Source: Pseudoponticoccus marisrubri (GTDB taxonomy: Bacteria > Pseudomonadota > Alphaproteobacteria > Rhodobacterales > Rhodobacteraceae). From it: a stretch of DNA of 64,000 nucleotides. The stretch lies in contig NZ_LPXO01000001.1 in NCBI RefSeq assembly GCF_001482405.1, positions 682,001 through 746,000 of the forward strand, written 5' to 3'. This document shows positions 43,534 to 52,077 of the stretch, piece by piece. Every line of letters starts with the position of its first letter. The first letter of the stretch is position 1. Below the pieces are notes generated by a model that searched no databases, had not been told where the DNA came from, and saw only the letters and a program-made list of their open reading frames with translations. The position numbers were made by a program, and so were the translations under genes.

Positions 43534-45189
43534 ATGGCCTCTTACCAGTATGTCTACCACATGGACGGGGTGTCCAAGACCTATCCGGGCGGCAAGAAAT
43601 GCTTCGAGAACATCCGGCTGAGCTTCCTGCCCGGGGTCAAGATCGGTGTCGTCGGCGTCAACGGCGCGGGCAAGTCGACCCTGATGCGGATCATGGCCGG
43701 GATCGACAAGGATTTCACCGGCGAGGCCTGGGCCGCCGAGGGCGCGCGGGTCGGCTATCTCCCGCAGGAGCCGCAGCTCGACGAGAGCCTGAATGTCCGC
43801 GAGAACGTGATGCTGGGCGTGGCCGAGAAGAAGGCCAAGCTCGACCGGTTCAACGAGCTGGCAATGAACTACAGCGACGAGACCGCCGACGAGATGGCGC
43901 AGCTGCAGGACGAGATCGACAGCCAGAACCTGTGGGATCTCGACAGCCAGATCGACGTCGCCATGGAGGCGCTGCGCTGCCCGCCGGACGAGGCGGATGT
44001 GGGCACGCTCTCGGGCGGCGAACGGCGCCGCGTGGCGCTGTGCAAGCTGCTGCTCGAGGCGCCCGACATGCTGCTGCTGGACGAACCGACCAACCATCTC
44101 GACGCCGAGACCATCGCCTGGCTGCAGAACCACCTGATCGCCTACAAGGGCACGATCCTGATCGTCACCCACGACCGTTACTTCCTCGATTCGATCACCG
44201 GCTGGATCCTCGAACTGGATCGCGGCCGCGGCATCCCCTACGAGGGCAATTACTCCAGCTGGCTGGAGCAGAAGGCCAAGCGGCTGGAGCAGGAAGCCCG
44301 CGAGGACAAGGCCAAGCAGAAGACGCTGGAGCGCGAGCTGGAATGGATGCGCCAGGGCGCCAAGGCCCGGCAGGCCAAGTCCAAGGCCCGGATCAGCGCC
44401 TATAACGAGCTGGCCAACCAGTCCGAGCGCGAAAAGCTGTCCCGCGCCCAGATCATCATTCCCAACGGCCCGCGGCTTGGCTCCAAGGTGATCGAGGTCG
44501 ACGGGCTGAAGAAGGCGATGGGCGACAAGCTGTTGATCGAGGACCTGTCCTTCTCGCTGCCGCCGGGCGGCATCGTCGGCGTGATCGGCCCCAACGGCGC
44601 GGGCAAGTCGACGCTGTTCAAGATGCTGACCGGACACGAGACGCCGGATGCGGGCACGCTGGAATACGGCGACACGGTGCAGCTGGCCTATGTCGACCAG
44701 TCGCGCGACGATCTGAAATCCGACGAGACCGTGTGGGAGGCGATCTCGGGCGGCGCCGAGCAGATCAAGCTGGGCGATGCCGAGATGAACAGCCGCGCCT
44801 ATTGCTCGGCCTTCAACTTCAAGGGCGGCGACCAGCAGAAGAAGGTCGGCCTGCTCTCGGGCGGCGAACGCAACCGGGTCCACATGGCACGGCTGCTCAA
44901 GGAAGGCGGCAACGTCATCCTGCTCGACGAGCCGACCAACGACCTCGACGTCGAAACCCTGCGCGCGCTGGAAGATGCGCTGGTCGATTTCGCCGGCTGC
45001 GCGGTGGTGATCAGCCACGACCGCTTCTTCCTCGACCGGATCTGCACGCATATCCTCGCCTTCGAGGGCGAGGCCCATGTCGAATGGTTCGAGGGCAATT
45101 TCGAGGATTACGAGGAAGACAAGAAGCGCCGCCTCGGCGCCGACGCGCTGGAGCCCACACGGGTGAAGTTCAAGAAATTCGCGCGCTGA
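43534..45189 (+). CDS. ettA: Energy-dependent translational throttle protein EttA (ABC-F)
   Basis: 551 residues with two ATPase domains: Walker A GVNGAGKST and GPNGAGKST, signatures LSGGERRRVALCKLL and LSGGERNRVHMARLL, and Walker B LLLDEPTNHLD and ILLDEPTNDLD. The linker carries the P-site tRNA-interacting motif region rich in Arg/Lys (EWMRQGAKARQAKSKARI). It binds the ribosomal E site and adjusts translation initiation to ATP/ADP ratio. CAGGAG lies upstream. A strong terminator follows. Confidence 0.95.
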   Translation: MASYQYVYHMDGVSKTYPGGKKCFENIRLSFLPGVKIGVVGVNGAGKSTLMRIMAGIDKDFTGEAWAAEGARVGYLPQEPQLDESLNVRENVMLGVAEKKAKLDRFNELAMNYSDETADEMAQLQDEIDSQNLWDLDSQIDVAMEALRCPPDEADVGTLSGGERRRVALCKLLLEAPDMLLLDEPTNHLDAETIAWLQNHLIAYKGTILIVTHDRYFLDSITGWILELDRGRGIPYEGNYSSWLEQKAKRLEQEAREDKAKQKTLERELEWMRQGAKARQAKSKARISAYNELANQSEREKLSRAQIIIPNGPRLGSKVIEVDGLKKAMGDKLLIEDLSFSLPPGGIVGVIGPNGAGKSTLFKMLTGHETPDAGTLEYGDTVQLAYVDQSRDDLKSDETVWEAISGGAEQIKLGDAEMNSRAYCSAFNFKGGDQQKKVGLLSGGERNRVHMARLLKEGGNVILLDEPTNDLDVETLRALEDALVDFAGCAVVISHDRFFLDRICTHILAFEGEAHVEWFEGNFEDYEEDKKRRLGADALEPTRVKFKKFAR

Positions 45190-45273
45190 CGCGGGCTTGG
45201 CCCCTGCAGGGCGGGTCTGGCCCTCCCTGCGATCCGCGCGACCTGCGCTGAATTACGAGAGCTGCCACAAAAA

Positions 45274-45304
45274 GCCCCGCGCGAGTGGATCGCGCGGGGC
45301 TTTT
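45274..45304. terminator. Bidirectional Rho-independent terminator
   Basis: GCCCCGCGCGA (45274-45284) pairs with TCGCGCGGGGC (45290-45300) around GTGGA. TTTT follows and AAAAA precedes, so it works on both strands. Outer arms GCTGAATT (45247-45254) and AATTCAGC (45306-45313) extend the symmetry. It lies between convergent ettA and the DUF4168 gene. Confidence 0.93.
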
Positions 45305-45323
45305 CAATTCAGCGTCGGAGCGC

Positions 45324-45731
45324 TCAGCCGTCGCCTTGCGGCTGGGCGTCTTCCGGGACCCGCTCCTGGATCAGGGCGACGACGCGCTGGTTCAGCTCTT
45401 CATCGGCCTGCGCGGCTTCGCCGATCTGGGCATAGGTCTCGACGGTCATGCCGTCGGTTTCCTCGATCGCGCTGCGCATGTCGGATTGCGCCTGCGCGAC
45501 CAGCGCCTGGCGGTCTTCCTGGGTCTCGGCCGCCTGCAGGCGGACCTCGTAGGTCTGGCGCAGGGCCATGACCTTCATCGCGGCATCGACGAAGTCCGAC
45601 AGCATCGCGTCGGTGACCTGAATCGCCTCGGCCTGCGGTGCCTCGGCTTCCTGCGCGAAGGCGGTGCTCATCGGGGCCGCGGCCAGCGCGGCGATGACGG
45701 CGGTGCCGAGGAGGGTGGTTCGAGCGCTCAT
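45324..45731 (-). CDS. DUF4168-type exported protein
   Basis: 135 residues. A signal peptide (MSARTTLLGTAVIAALAAAP, cleavage after AFA) is followed by an acidic helical domain (VTDAMLSDFVDAAMKVMALR... and MRSAIEETDGMTVETYAQI) that matches the DUF4168 pattern. It is periplasmic, function unknown, and Gln/Glu/Ala-rich. GGAG lies upstream of the ATG at 45731. It is the only gene on this strand here and shares its terminator with ettA. Confidence 0.8.
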   Translation of the reverse strand: MSARTTLLGTAVIAALAAAPMSTAFAQEAEAPQAEAIQVTDAMLSDFVDAAMKVMALRQTYEVRLQAAETQEDRQALVAQAQSDMRSAIEETDGMTVETYAQIGEAAQADEELNQRVVALIQERVPEDAQPQGDG

Positions 45732-45969
45732 GGTGATCTCCAATCTCGTGTGAATTTGCGGTTCTCCCGCGCTCATCCCCGACCAAATCATCCGCGCCGC
45801 CGGTTTCAACCACCCCGGCGCCGATCCGCCAACAGGGCGGCCTCAGACCATAGGGCTCACGCATCTGCGAACTTGTCGCGCATGAAGTCCCTTGTCCCGA
45901 CTCGGCAAACCTGTCATGCAGGCGTCGCTACGTTACCACTATCGCCTACCTGTCTCCCTTACCCGGCGA

Positions 45970-45991
45970 CAGAGCAACCGATACTGCTCTG
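45970..45991 (+). promoter_or_regulatory. Hairpin in the cold-shock gene leader
   Basis: CAGAGCA (45970-45976) and TGCTCTG (45985-45991) form a 7-bp stem with an 8-base loop, about 58 bases before the csp ATG. Long structured leaders are typical of cold-shock genes; whether this one senses temperature is inference. Confidence 0.45.
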
Positions 45992-46048
45992 ACAGATGCC
46001 GGGCCGCAGCACTTCCGCGTGCGGCGACACATGACAGGAGATCTCACG

Positions 46049-46255
46049 ATGGCCACTGGCACCGTGAAATGGTTCAACACCACCAAAGGCTTCGGCTTCA
46101 TCCAGCCCGACGCGGGCGGCAAGGACGTGTTCGTCCACATCTCGGCTGTCGAGCGTTCGGGCCTGACCGGCCTCGCCGACAACCAGAAGATCCAGTACGA
46201 GCTGCAGTCCGGCCGTGACGGCCGCGAGAGCGCTGCGAATCTCGAGCTGCTCTGA
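46049..46255 (+). CDS. Cold-shock protein (CspA family)
   Basis: 68 residues, a single cold-shock domain: ATGTVKWFNTTKGFGFIQPD with RNP1 KGFGFI and RNP2 VFVHIS. It binds single-stranded RNA/DNA and melts RNA structure. ACAGGAG is placed well before the ATG at 46049; another in-frame ATG at 46019 lacks family similarity. The unusually long leader and strong terminator suggest a high-level transcript. Confidence 0.95.
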   Translation: MATGTVKWFNTTKGFGFIQPDAGGKDVFVHISAVERSGLTGLADNQKIQYELQSGRDGRESAANLELL

Positions 46256-46282
46256 AACGGGACATCCCGTTCGGAAAGATCG

Positions 46283-46308
46283 AAGGGCGGGGATTTCCCC
46301 GCCCTTTT
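46283..46308. terminator. Rho-independent terminator after the cold-shock gene
   Basis: AAGGGCGGGGA-TT-TCCCCGCCCTT followed by TT. A smaller hairpin, AACGGGA-CA-TCCCGTT (46256-46271), precedes it. The main stem also has an A-rich flank and can serve the convergent DUF2938 gene. Confidence 0.88.
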
Positions 46309-46321
46309 GCGATTCCGGCCC

Positions 46322-46792
46322 TCAGACGATCAGCGCCGTGACCCACATGCCCAGGCCAAAGACCGTGTGTGCGACCAGCCCCATGGCTCGGCCCTTCATC
46401 GGCGTCTCGGTCCGCGACAGGGCCCAGCCCAGCCCCATGCCGGGCTGCAGCAGGAACCAGCCCGCCGCGATCGTCACCAGCGCGAAGATCCAGGCCGGCA
46501 GGAACGTCGGCGCGGCCGCCCAGCCCGGCCCCACCAGCAGCATGAAGATTACCCCGTAGAAGATGCCCACCGCGTAGTGGAAGGCCCAGCCGATTGCGGT
46601 CTCGCCCGGCAGCGGCGTGGCGGCGCCGATATCGTCGTGAAAGACCCGGCCCGGCAAGTGCCCCACCCAACGGCCCACATTGCCCCAGTTGGGCAGGCCC
46701 TGTCCCAGGGTCCGGTTGAGCAGCAGGGCCCAGAGGTCCATGGCGATCGTGCCGCCCAGCCCGATCAGGATACCGGTGAAGAGGATGTCCAT
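46322..46792 (-). CDS. DUF2938-type membrane protein
   Basis: 156 residues with four membrane helices. Its sequence (ILIGLGGTIAMDLWALLLNR, GRWVGHLPGRVFHDDIG, GWAFHYAVGIFYGVIFMLLV) fits the DUF2938 family, whose function is not known. GGGAG lies upstream of the ATG at 46792. It is divergent from fucU with a 130-bp gap. Confidence 0.83.
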   Translation of the reverse strand: MDILFTGILIGLGGTIAMDLWALLLNRTLGQGLPNWGNVGRWVGHLPGRVFHDDIGAATPLPGETAIGWAFHYAVGIFYGVIFMLLVGPGWAAAPTFLPAWIFALVTIAAGWFLLQPGMGLGWALSRTETPMKGRAMGLVAHTVFGLGMWVTALIV

Positions 46793-46922
46793 GCGCGTCT
46801 CCCTTGTCGGCGCCACAGTGCCGCGCCCGGCCCCGGGATACAATGGGCCGCTGACCGACCGGAAAGCCCTTGTGATGGGGCGGCGCGCGCGGTTCACTGC
46901 GCCCGGAAACGAGGAGGCCCAC

Positions 46923-47357
46923 ATGCTGCACAACATCCCCCCCATCCTTTCGCCCGACCTGCTGCACTGCCTGCGCGCCATGGGCCATGGCGACGAGATC
47001 GTCATCGGCGATGCGAACTTTCCCGCCAGCAGCCTCGGGCCCAAGGTCATGCGGCTGGACGGCATTCCCGCCACCGCCACGCTGGAGGCGGTCTTGCGGC
47101 TGATGCCGCTGGACCGTTTCATGCCCGACCGGGCGCTGACCATGCAGGTGGTGGATGACGCCGCGGCGGTGCCCGAGATCGTGGCCGAGTTCCAGCAGAT
47201 CCTCGACGCGACCGCCGATCACCCCGCACCGATCGTCTCGCTGGAGCGGTTCGCCTTCTATGACAGAGCGCGTACGGCCTTTGCCATCGTTCAGACCGGC
47301 GAGACGCGGCTCTACGGCAACATCATCCTCAAGAAGGGCGTGATCGGCAGCGCCTGA
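46923..47357 (+). CDS. fucU: L-fucose mutarotase (RbsD/FucU family)
   Basis: 144 residues. The RbsD/FucU fold is shown by PPILSPDLLHCLRAMGHGDE, the catalytic-His region MGHGDEIVIGDANFP, and a C-terminal GETRLYGNIILKKGV. It interconverts alpha and beta anomers of fucose or related sugars. GAGGAGG lies before the ATG at 46923; the frame is open upstream but without similarity. No other fucose genes are in the window. Confidence 0.88.
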   Translation: MLHNIPPILSPDLLHCLRAMGHGDEIVIGDANFPASSLGPKVMRLDGIPATATLEAVLRLMPLDRFMPDRALTMQVVDDAAAVPEIVAEFQQILDATADHPAPIVSLERFAFYDRARTAFAIVQTGETRLYGNIILKKGVIGSA

Positions 47358-47359
47358 CG

Positions 47360-47393
47360 GGTCGGGGATTCCCGACCGTCCGGAATGCCGGAC
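47360..47393. terminator. Two back-to-back hairpins after fucU
   Basis: GGTCGGG-GATT-CCCGACC (47360-47377) is followed directly by GTCCGG-AATG-CCGGAC (47378-47393), just after the fucU stop. There is no T-tract. The second has the same arms as 40597-40612. Confidence 0.5.
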
Positions 47394-47444
47394 TGTCGGG
47401 AGGCGGCGGGACAGAGCATCCTGTATGACAGGAGGACCGATCTC

Positions 47445-47549
47445 ATGACCAAGCACGACATCCCCACCCGCGACACCCAGAAAAGCCCGATCCCCGGCAC
47501 CCGCAGGAAGCCGCAGACCTACCGCTTCACCGACTGGGCCGCGCTCTGA
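47445..47549 (+). CDS. Small basic protein (34 residues)
   Basis: ATG at 47445 follows a perfect AGGAGG at 47430-47435 with nine bases between. The frame runs for 34 residues, is rich in Lys/Arg/Thr/Pro (MTKHDIPTRDTQKSPIPG at the start) and ends FTDWAAL. No family is recognised. Its strong ribosome binding site and position after the fucU hairpins support a real gene, unrelated to the iron operon on the other strand. Confidence 0.6.
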   Translation: MTKHDIPTRDTQKSPIPGTRRKPQTYRFTDWAAL

Positions 47550-47565
47550 GCGCGCCCGGCCCGGC

Positions 47566-48627
47566 TCAGCCGCCCAGCCGGACCAGGTGATTGTCCCAGG
47601 CCCGCGCGGCGCGCGCCAGCGGCGCAAGGTCCGGGTCCAGCGCGGCGATCCCGCCCTGCCCGTCCGTGACCACCAGCCCGCACGCCCCCGTGGCAATGCC
47701 GCAGACATCCGCGCGCAGCACGGCACGCACAAAGCGCCCCTGCCGGTCAAAGACATGGACCCGACCGCCCCTCGGCGAGGTGATGGCCACGTGGCGTGCA
47801 TCCATGGCGACGCTGCCGGCATAGCCGTCCATCGACATCTGCTCGCCCATCTCGGCGCTGCACAGCACCGGCGCCGCCCCCCGCCGGTGCAGGCCCAGAA
47901 GCGGCGCGGGGTCCGGCAGATCGCCCTGCCACTGCATGGCAAAGGCCACCTGCCCGCCCTCTGCCGCCAGATGCCGGATCGAGGCGTGATGCAGGTCGGG
48001 CTCCAGCTCCACCACCTCCTCAATGCCGCCTGACAGCGACACATAGGCCAGGTTCGGGCGCATGGAGGCGAGGTTGAGCTTGTCGCGACCGCGCTCGGGA
48101 TGGGTGCGGATGCCACCATTGGCCACGGCCAGCACTTCGCCCGGCAAGGCCAGAATCTCGTGCGGTCCGACCCCGCCGGACGGGATTTCGCCAATCCGCC
48201 GATAGCCCTCGGAGCGCGCCCAGAGGCCCAGCACCCCGGCGCCGGTCTCGATGCCATTTTCCGACGTCACGAGGATTTCGCCCCCGTCCAGATAGGCGCC
48301 ATGCCCGTAGAAATGCCGCCCCGCCGGCGCGTCCAGCCTTGCGCGCAACTGCCCCGAGGCGCAGTCGATCACCAGCGCGAAAGCCCCCGGGCGGCGGGCA
48401 AAGGCCACGGCCTCGGGCGCGACGGGATGGGCGGCAGCGGCATGGCCGCGGGCGGGCAGCGGGATGCGGAACAGGTCCTGCCCGGTCGCCGACAGCCCGA
48501 ACAGCGCGAATGCCCCCGACGGCTCGCGCGCGGCGGCAAGGAAGGCCGGGCTGCCGGCATCGGCCCAGCTGGCCCCGGGCATCGTGGCCGAGGCCAGCAT
48601 CGCCGACAGGAAGGCGCGCCGCCGCAT
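47566..48627 (-). CDS. DUF1513-type exported protein of the iron operon
   Basis: 353 residues. A twin-arginine-type signal (MRRRAFLSAMLASATMPGAS) is followed by a probable beta-propeller: repeated strands such as YGHGAYLDGGEILVTSENGI, GGVGPHEILALPGEVLAVANG and RGGRVHVFDRQGRF. It matches DUF1513, found next to imelysin genes. The ATG overlaps the upstream imelysin stop (TGATG). It is the last gene of the operon. Its role in iron handling is inferred from context. Confidence 0.82.
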   Translation of the reverse strand: MRRRAFLSAMLASATMPGASWADAGSPAFLAAAREPSGAFALFGLSATGQDLFRIPLPARGHAAAAHPVAPEAVAFARRPGAFALVIDCASGQLRARLDAPAGRHFYGHGAYLDGGEILVTSENGIETGAGVLGLWARSEGYRRIGEIPSGGVGPHEILALPGEVLAVANGGIRTHPERGRDKLNLASMRPNLAYVSLSGGIEEVVELEPDLHHASIRHLAAEGGQVAFAMQWQGDLPDPAPLLGLHRRGAAPVLCSAEMGEQMSMDGYAGSVAMDARHVAITSPRGGRVHVFDRQGRFVRAVLRADVCGIATGACGLVVTDGQGGIAALDPDLAPLARAARAWDNHLVRLGG

Positions 48628-49607
48628 CAATCGCCATCCGTGGCGTTGAACCCGGTCGACAGGCCTAGCGCGGCGCCGATCTCGGCCGCGACGGCGGTCT
48701 TCACGAGCTCCACGCGCTGCTGCAGGATCTCGACCTTGAGCCGCCCGGCCGGGTCGGCCAGCACCGGGTCGTCCAGCCCCTCCGCGACGGAGAGCGCATC
48801 GGCAAAGGCGGCCTCGGTCTGCGGGATCGGCACATCGGACAGGCTGCGCGCCAACCCGCGCAACGCCTCGAGCGACAGGCCCACGTTGCGCAGCGAGCGG
48901 CCCGAGCGGCGCGCCTCGGCCCGGGTCGGGCGGGGCCGGTCGAACGTGCCGAGCGGACGGCCAAGCCGTTGATCCCCGGTGAATTCCAGCCCGGTGATGA
49001 GCGCGGTATAGAGCGCCTGTTCAGCTTCGCGCGGCGACAGGTAGACGGTGTTTCCATCCTCTCCTGCCGAGCGCATCAGAGCCGCGTGGTCACTCCAGTC
49101 CGCCTGCAGCGCCTGCCCGGTGCGGGCAAGATCGGTCGCCACGGCCCGGATATAGGCGCAGGCATAGCTGTCATCCGCAAGGACCTCGTCGCCCTCGAAG
49201 AGCAGGCGTTCGAGCGCGAACAGCCCGCGCCCGGCGACCGAGACCTCGGCAAAGCCCTCGGGGTCGGAGACGACAGGGTCGGCATCCTGCAGCAACCCGT
49301 TCACGCTGCGCGCGACAAAGCCGCGCGTGTCGGGCCAGAATCCGATCGCCAGTGCCCGCCCGCCTGTCTCGAGCGGGCCGAACCGCAGATGCGAGATCCC
49401 CATCCAGGCGTCGAACGCCGCATGATAGGCCGGGCGCAGTGCCTCGGCCCCGCACCCGGCCGCGGCGGTCCGTGACAGATCGGCGGTCTCCTCGGCAAAG
49501 GTCTCCATGGCCGGCAGGACATGCCGGTCCAGGGCGTCGTCGGTTCCGGCGGTGGCGGGGCCGGCCAGCAGGGCGGCAAGACAGGCGACAAGAGAAAGGT
49601 GGCGCAT
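48627..49607 (-). CDS. Imelysin-family protein (second copy in the operon)
   Basis: 326 residues with a signal peptide (about 1-21). It fits the imelysin/insulin-cleaving-membrane-protease fold (M75): HVLPAMETFAEETADLSRTA..., AWMGISHLRFGPLETGG and GLFALERLLFEGDE, where the usual GxHxxE is replaced by LFALERLLF, so metal binding may differ from the first imelysin. The ATG overlaps the preceding stop by TGATG. It is periplasmic, with a likely role in iron capture. Confidence 0.85.
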   Translation of the reverse strand: MRHLSLVACLAALLAGPATAGTDDALDRHVLPAMETFAEETADLSRTAAAGCGAEALRPAYHAAFDAWMGISHLRFGPLETGGRALAIGFWPDTRGFVARSVNGLLQDADPVVSDPEGFAEVSVAGRGLFALERLLFEGDEVLADDSYACAYIRAVATDLARTGQALQADWSDHAALMRSAGEDGNTVYLSPREAEQALYTALITGLEFTGDQRLGRPLGTFDRPRPTRAEARRSGRSLRNVGLSLEALRGLARSLSDVPIPQTEAAFADALSVAEGLDDPVLADPAGRLKVEILQQRVELVKTAVAAEIGAALGLSTGFNATDGD

Positions 49608-51142
49608 CACAGGCTCTCCAGGAAACGGATCAGGGCGGCGCGATCCTCGGGCTCCATCTCGACCACGCGGGTCTTGGCGGCCTCGGCCTCGCCGCCATGC
49701 CAGAGCACCGCCTCCAGCAGCGAGCGCGCGCGCCCGTCATGCAGGAAATAGGTGTGGCCATTGACCTGCTCGGTCAGGCCGATCCCCCAGAGCGGCGGGG
49801 TCTTCCACTCGGACCCGGTCGCCAGCCCCTCGGGGCGGTTGTCGGCCAGCCCGGGGCCCATGTCATGCAGCAGGAAATCGGAATAGGGCCAGATCAGCTG
49901 GAAACTCTGCGCATCGCGATCGGCCAGCCGATGGGTGACATATTTCGGCCGGTGGCAGGCGATGCAGCCGCTGTCATGGAAGACCTGCTTGCCGCGCAGC
50001 ACCTGCGGGTCGTCCACGTCGCGCCGCGCCGGCACGGCAAGGTTGCGGCTGTAGAAGGCGACGAAGTCCAAGCCCTCCTGCCCGATCTCGAAGACGCGGT
50101 CGTCGCCATCGCCATGCGGCCCGTCCATGCAGGCGGCCTGGGCGGCAGTGCAGTCGCCCGAGGGCAGCGGGTGCAGCGGGGTCGAGATGCCGATATCGCC
50201 AGCAAAGGCGCTGGCGCTCTGGTCCAGCACGGTGGGGTTGCCGGCCTTCCAGCCGAACCGGCCCAGCATGGGCGCGTCATGGGCCAGCGACCACGTCACC
50301 TGCGCCCGCCCGGAAATCCCGTCGCCATCGGCATCCTCGGGATCAACTGCGGAGAGGAGGTCGGCGGTAGGGATCGCCTCGATCAGGCCCAGCCCGATCA
50401 TCGGCGAGGCGACCCGGGGGCTGAGCATCGTGTCGGGGTGCAGCGGGCCGTAGGCCGGATCCGACACGCTGTAGGTGGGCTTGCGCAGCGACGCCGTCTC
50501 GCCGCCCGAGAGCGCGACCTCGATCTCCTCGTAGGTGATCTCCATCCGCCCCTCGGCGGCATGGCCCAGCACTGCGACATCCTGCAACTGGCTGCCATAG
50601 GTGGGCTCGGGCCGGGTCGTGGCGCCGCCCAGCCCGGCCAGGTAGGTCTCGATCTCGCTCATGCCGGACTGGTCCGAGGGCACCGAGAGACGCAGGAACA
50701 TCGACACGCGATTGTCCTGCGGCCCCTCGGGCGGGTGGCCGCGCCCGTCCTTCAGGTGGCAGCGCTGGCAGGAGCGCGCGTTGTAAAGCGGGCCCAGCCC
50801 GTCCGAGGCCAGCGTCGAGGCGGGCGAGGACACCCAGAGCTTGCGGAACAGCCCGTTGCCGACGCGGAAGTCCAGCTCTGCCTCGAAATCGAGATTGGCC
50901 GAGGGCAGCGAGAAGGCATCGGCATCGCTGCGCGCACGCACCGTGGCCGCCCCGCCGGGATTGGACTCGAACCGCTCGGCGGCGTCGAAGGTCCGGGTCG
51001 GCGCGGTCACGGCGGCGACGCGCGCGGCCTCCTCGGCGCTGCGCGGGACGATGTTCAGGTGCGGGTCGGACAGGTCGGGGGGCCCGGCAATCGCCGGGCT
51101 GCCCGCGCCGGACAGCGCGGCGCAGATGAGCAATGCTCGCAT
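49607..51142 (-). CDS. Di-haem oxidoreductase, DUF1111 (putative thiol oxidoreductase) family
   Basis: 511 residues with a signal peptide. Two c-type haem sites are seen: CQRCH at residues 125-129 and CIACH near residue 380, spaced as in cytochrome c peroxidase-like proteins, plus GRAQVTWSLAHDAPMLGRFG in the centre. It is periplasmic. The family is annotated as thiol oxidoreductase without proof; here a ferroxidase, ferrireductase or peroxidase role for iron is plausible. The start at 51142 has no strong site. It is coupled to the next imelysin gene. Confidence 0.86.
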   Translation of the reverse strand: MRALLICAALSGAGSPAIAGPPDLSDPHLNIVPRSAEEAARVAAVTAPTRTFDAAERFESNPGGAATVRARSDADAFSLPSANLDFEAELDFRVGNGLFRKLWVSSPASTLASDGLGPLYNARSCQRCHLKDGRGHPPEGPQDNRVSMFLRLSVPSDQSGMSEIETYLAGLGGATTRPEPTYGSQLQDVAVLGHAAEGRMEITYEEIEVALSGGETASLRKPTYSVSDPAYGPLHPDTMLSPRVASPMIGLGLIEAIPTADLLSAVDPEDADGDGISGRAQVTWSLAHDAPMLGRFGWKAGNPTVLDQSASAFAGDIGISTPLHPLPSGDCTAAQAACMDGPHGDGDDRVFEIGQEGLDFVAFYSRNLAVPARRDVDDPQVLRGKQVFHDSGCIACHRPKYVTHRLADRDAQSFQLIWPYSDFLLHDMGPGLADNRPEGLATGSEWKTPPLWGIGLTEQVNGHTYFLHDGRARSLLEAVLWHGGEAEAAKTRVVEMEPEDRAALIRFLESL

Positions 51143-51199
51143 GATGCCTCTGGGGTTGCGGCCGGGGCACAGCACGGCGCGCCCGGCCGGGAGGGGCCC

Positions 51200-51685
51200 T
51201 TACTCGGCCTCGTCGGCGGGCTTGGCCTGCAGCAGGCCGTAACGCTCTTCGCCGATCTTCTCGTAAAGGTCGATCTGGGTTTCGAGATAGTCGATATGGC
51301 CCTCTTCGTCGGCGATCAGCTCTTCGAACAGGTTCTTGGAGACATAGTCACCCACCTTGTCGCAGTGATCGCGCGCCTCGATGTAGAGCGTGCGCGCGTC
51401 ATGCTCGGCCGCCAGATCGGCATCGAGCGTCTCGCGCAGCGTCTGGCCGATGCGCAGCGCGTCGAGCTTCTGCAGGTTCGGGTGTCCTTCGAGGAAGATG
51501 ATCCGCGAGACGAGCTTGTCGGCGTGGTGCATCTCCTCGATGCTTTCCTCGCGCGACTTGTTGGCGATGCGGCCAAAGCCCCAATCCTCCTGCAGGCGGT
51601 AATGCAGCCAGTACTGGTTGATGGCCGTCAATTCGCTGCGCAACGCGGCGTTGAGGTATTCGATGACCTTGGGGTCGCCCTTCAT
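51200..51685 (-). CDS. bfr: Bacterioferritin
   Basis: 161 residues. All ferroxidase ligands are present (Glu18, Glu51, His54, Glu94, Glu127, His130), and Met52 is the haem ligand. It forms a 24-mer that stores iron in the cytoplasm. AAGGAG lies upstream of the ATG at 51685. It is the third of the larger genes of the iron operon, between the Bfd-like protein and the di-haem protein. A separate promoter in the 70-bp gap before it is possible. Confidence 0.96.
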   Translation of the reverse strand: MKGDPKVIEYLNAALRSELTAINQYWLHYRLQEDWGFGRIANKSREESIEEMHHADKLVSRIIFLEGHPNLQKLDALRIGQTLRETLDADLAAEHDARTLYIEARDHCDKVGDYVSKNLFEELIADEEGHIDYLETQIDLYEKIGEERYGLLQAKPADEAE

Positions 51686-51755
51686 GTCGTGCTCCTTTCG
51701 CTGGTGATCTTCCAAGAGTTACGCCGCGAAGGCGGTCTCGCAAGGGCAAATCTGG

Positions 51756-52001
51756 CTAGGGGATGTGGCGGAATTTCCCGGGGTTGCGCAGCGCGCGCAG
51801 CTCGGCCGGGACCTCGAGATTCTCGTTTCTTGCCATGGTGGACACGAAGAGCGGCAGGCACCCGCCGCAATCGGCCTTCTTGCCAAGCGCGCGGTAGACC
51901 TTTCCGGGCGTGATCAGCGTGTCGGCATCCGAGGCCCGCATCCAGTCGATGGCGGCGTCGATATCCTTGTCCGTGATGTTCATGCAATGGCAGACGATCA
52001 T
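51756..52001 (-). CDS. bfd: Bacterioferritin-associated ferredoxin (Bfd-like)
   Basis: 81 residues. The N-terminus MIVCHCMNITDKDIDAAI has Cys4 and Cys6, followed by Cys45 and Cys48 in ADCGGCLP, the CxC-CxxC set that holds the [2Fe-2S] cluster of Bfd. Bfd docks on bacterioferritin and delivers electrons that release stored iron. The start at 52001 is chosen because the longer frame lacks similarity. It is directly upstream of bfr, as expected. Confidence 0.88.
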   Translation of the reverse strand: MIVCHCMNITDKDIDAAIDWMRASDADTLITPGKVYRALGKKADCGGCLPLFVSTMARNENLEVPAELRALRNPGKFRHIP

Positions 52002-52055
52002 GGCACAGTGTCCGGTGTTGGAAGAAGGGATCGGCCGGGGCAGAGGAAGGGAGAT

Positions 52056-52076
52056 ACCGCCCCGGCCTGGGGCGGT
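52056..52076 (-). terminator. Hairpin after the first imelysin gene
   Basis: ACCGCCCC-GGCCT-GGGGCGGT is a perfect 8-bp stem immediately after the imelysin stop in the direction of transcription. There is no T-tract. It could be a partial terminator or processing site that sets the level of bfd and bfr against imelysin. Confidence 0.6.
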
Positions 52077-52077
52077 C

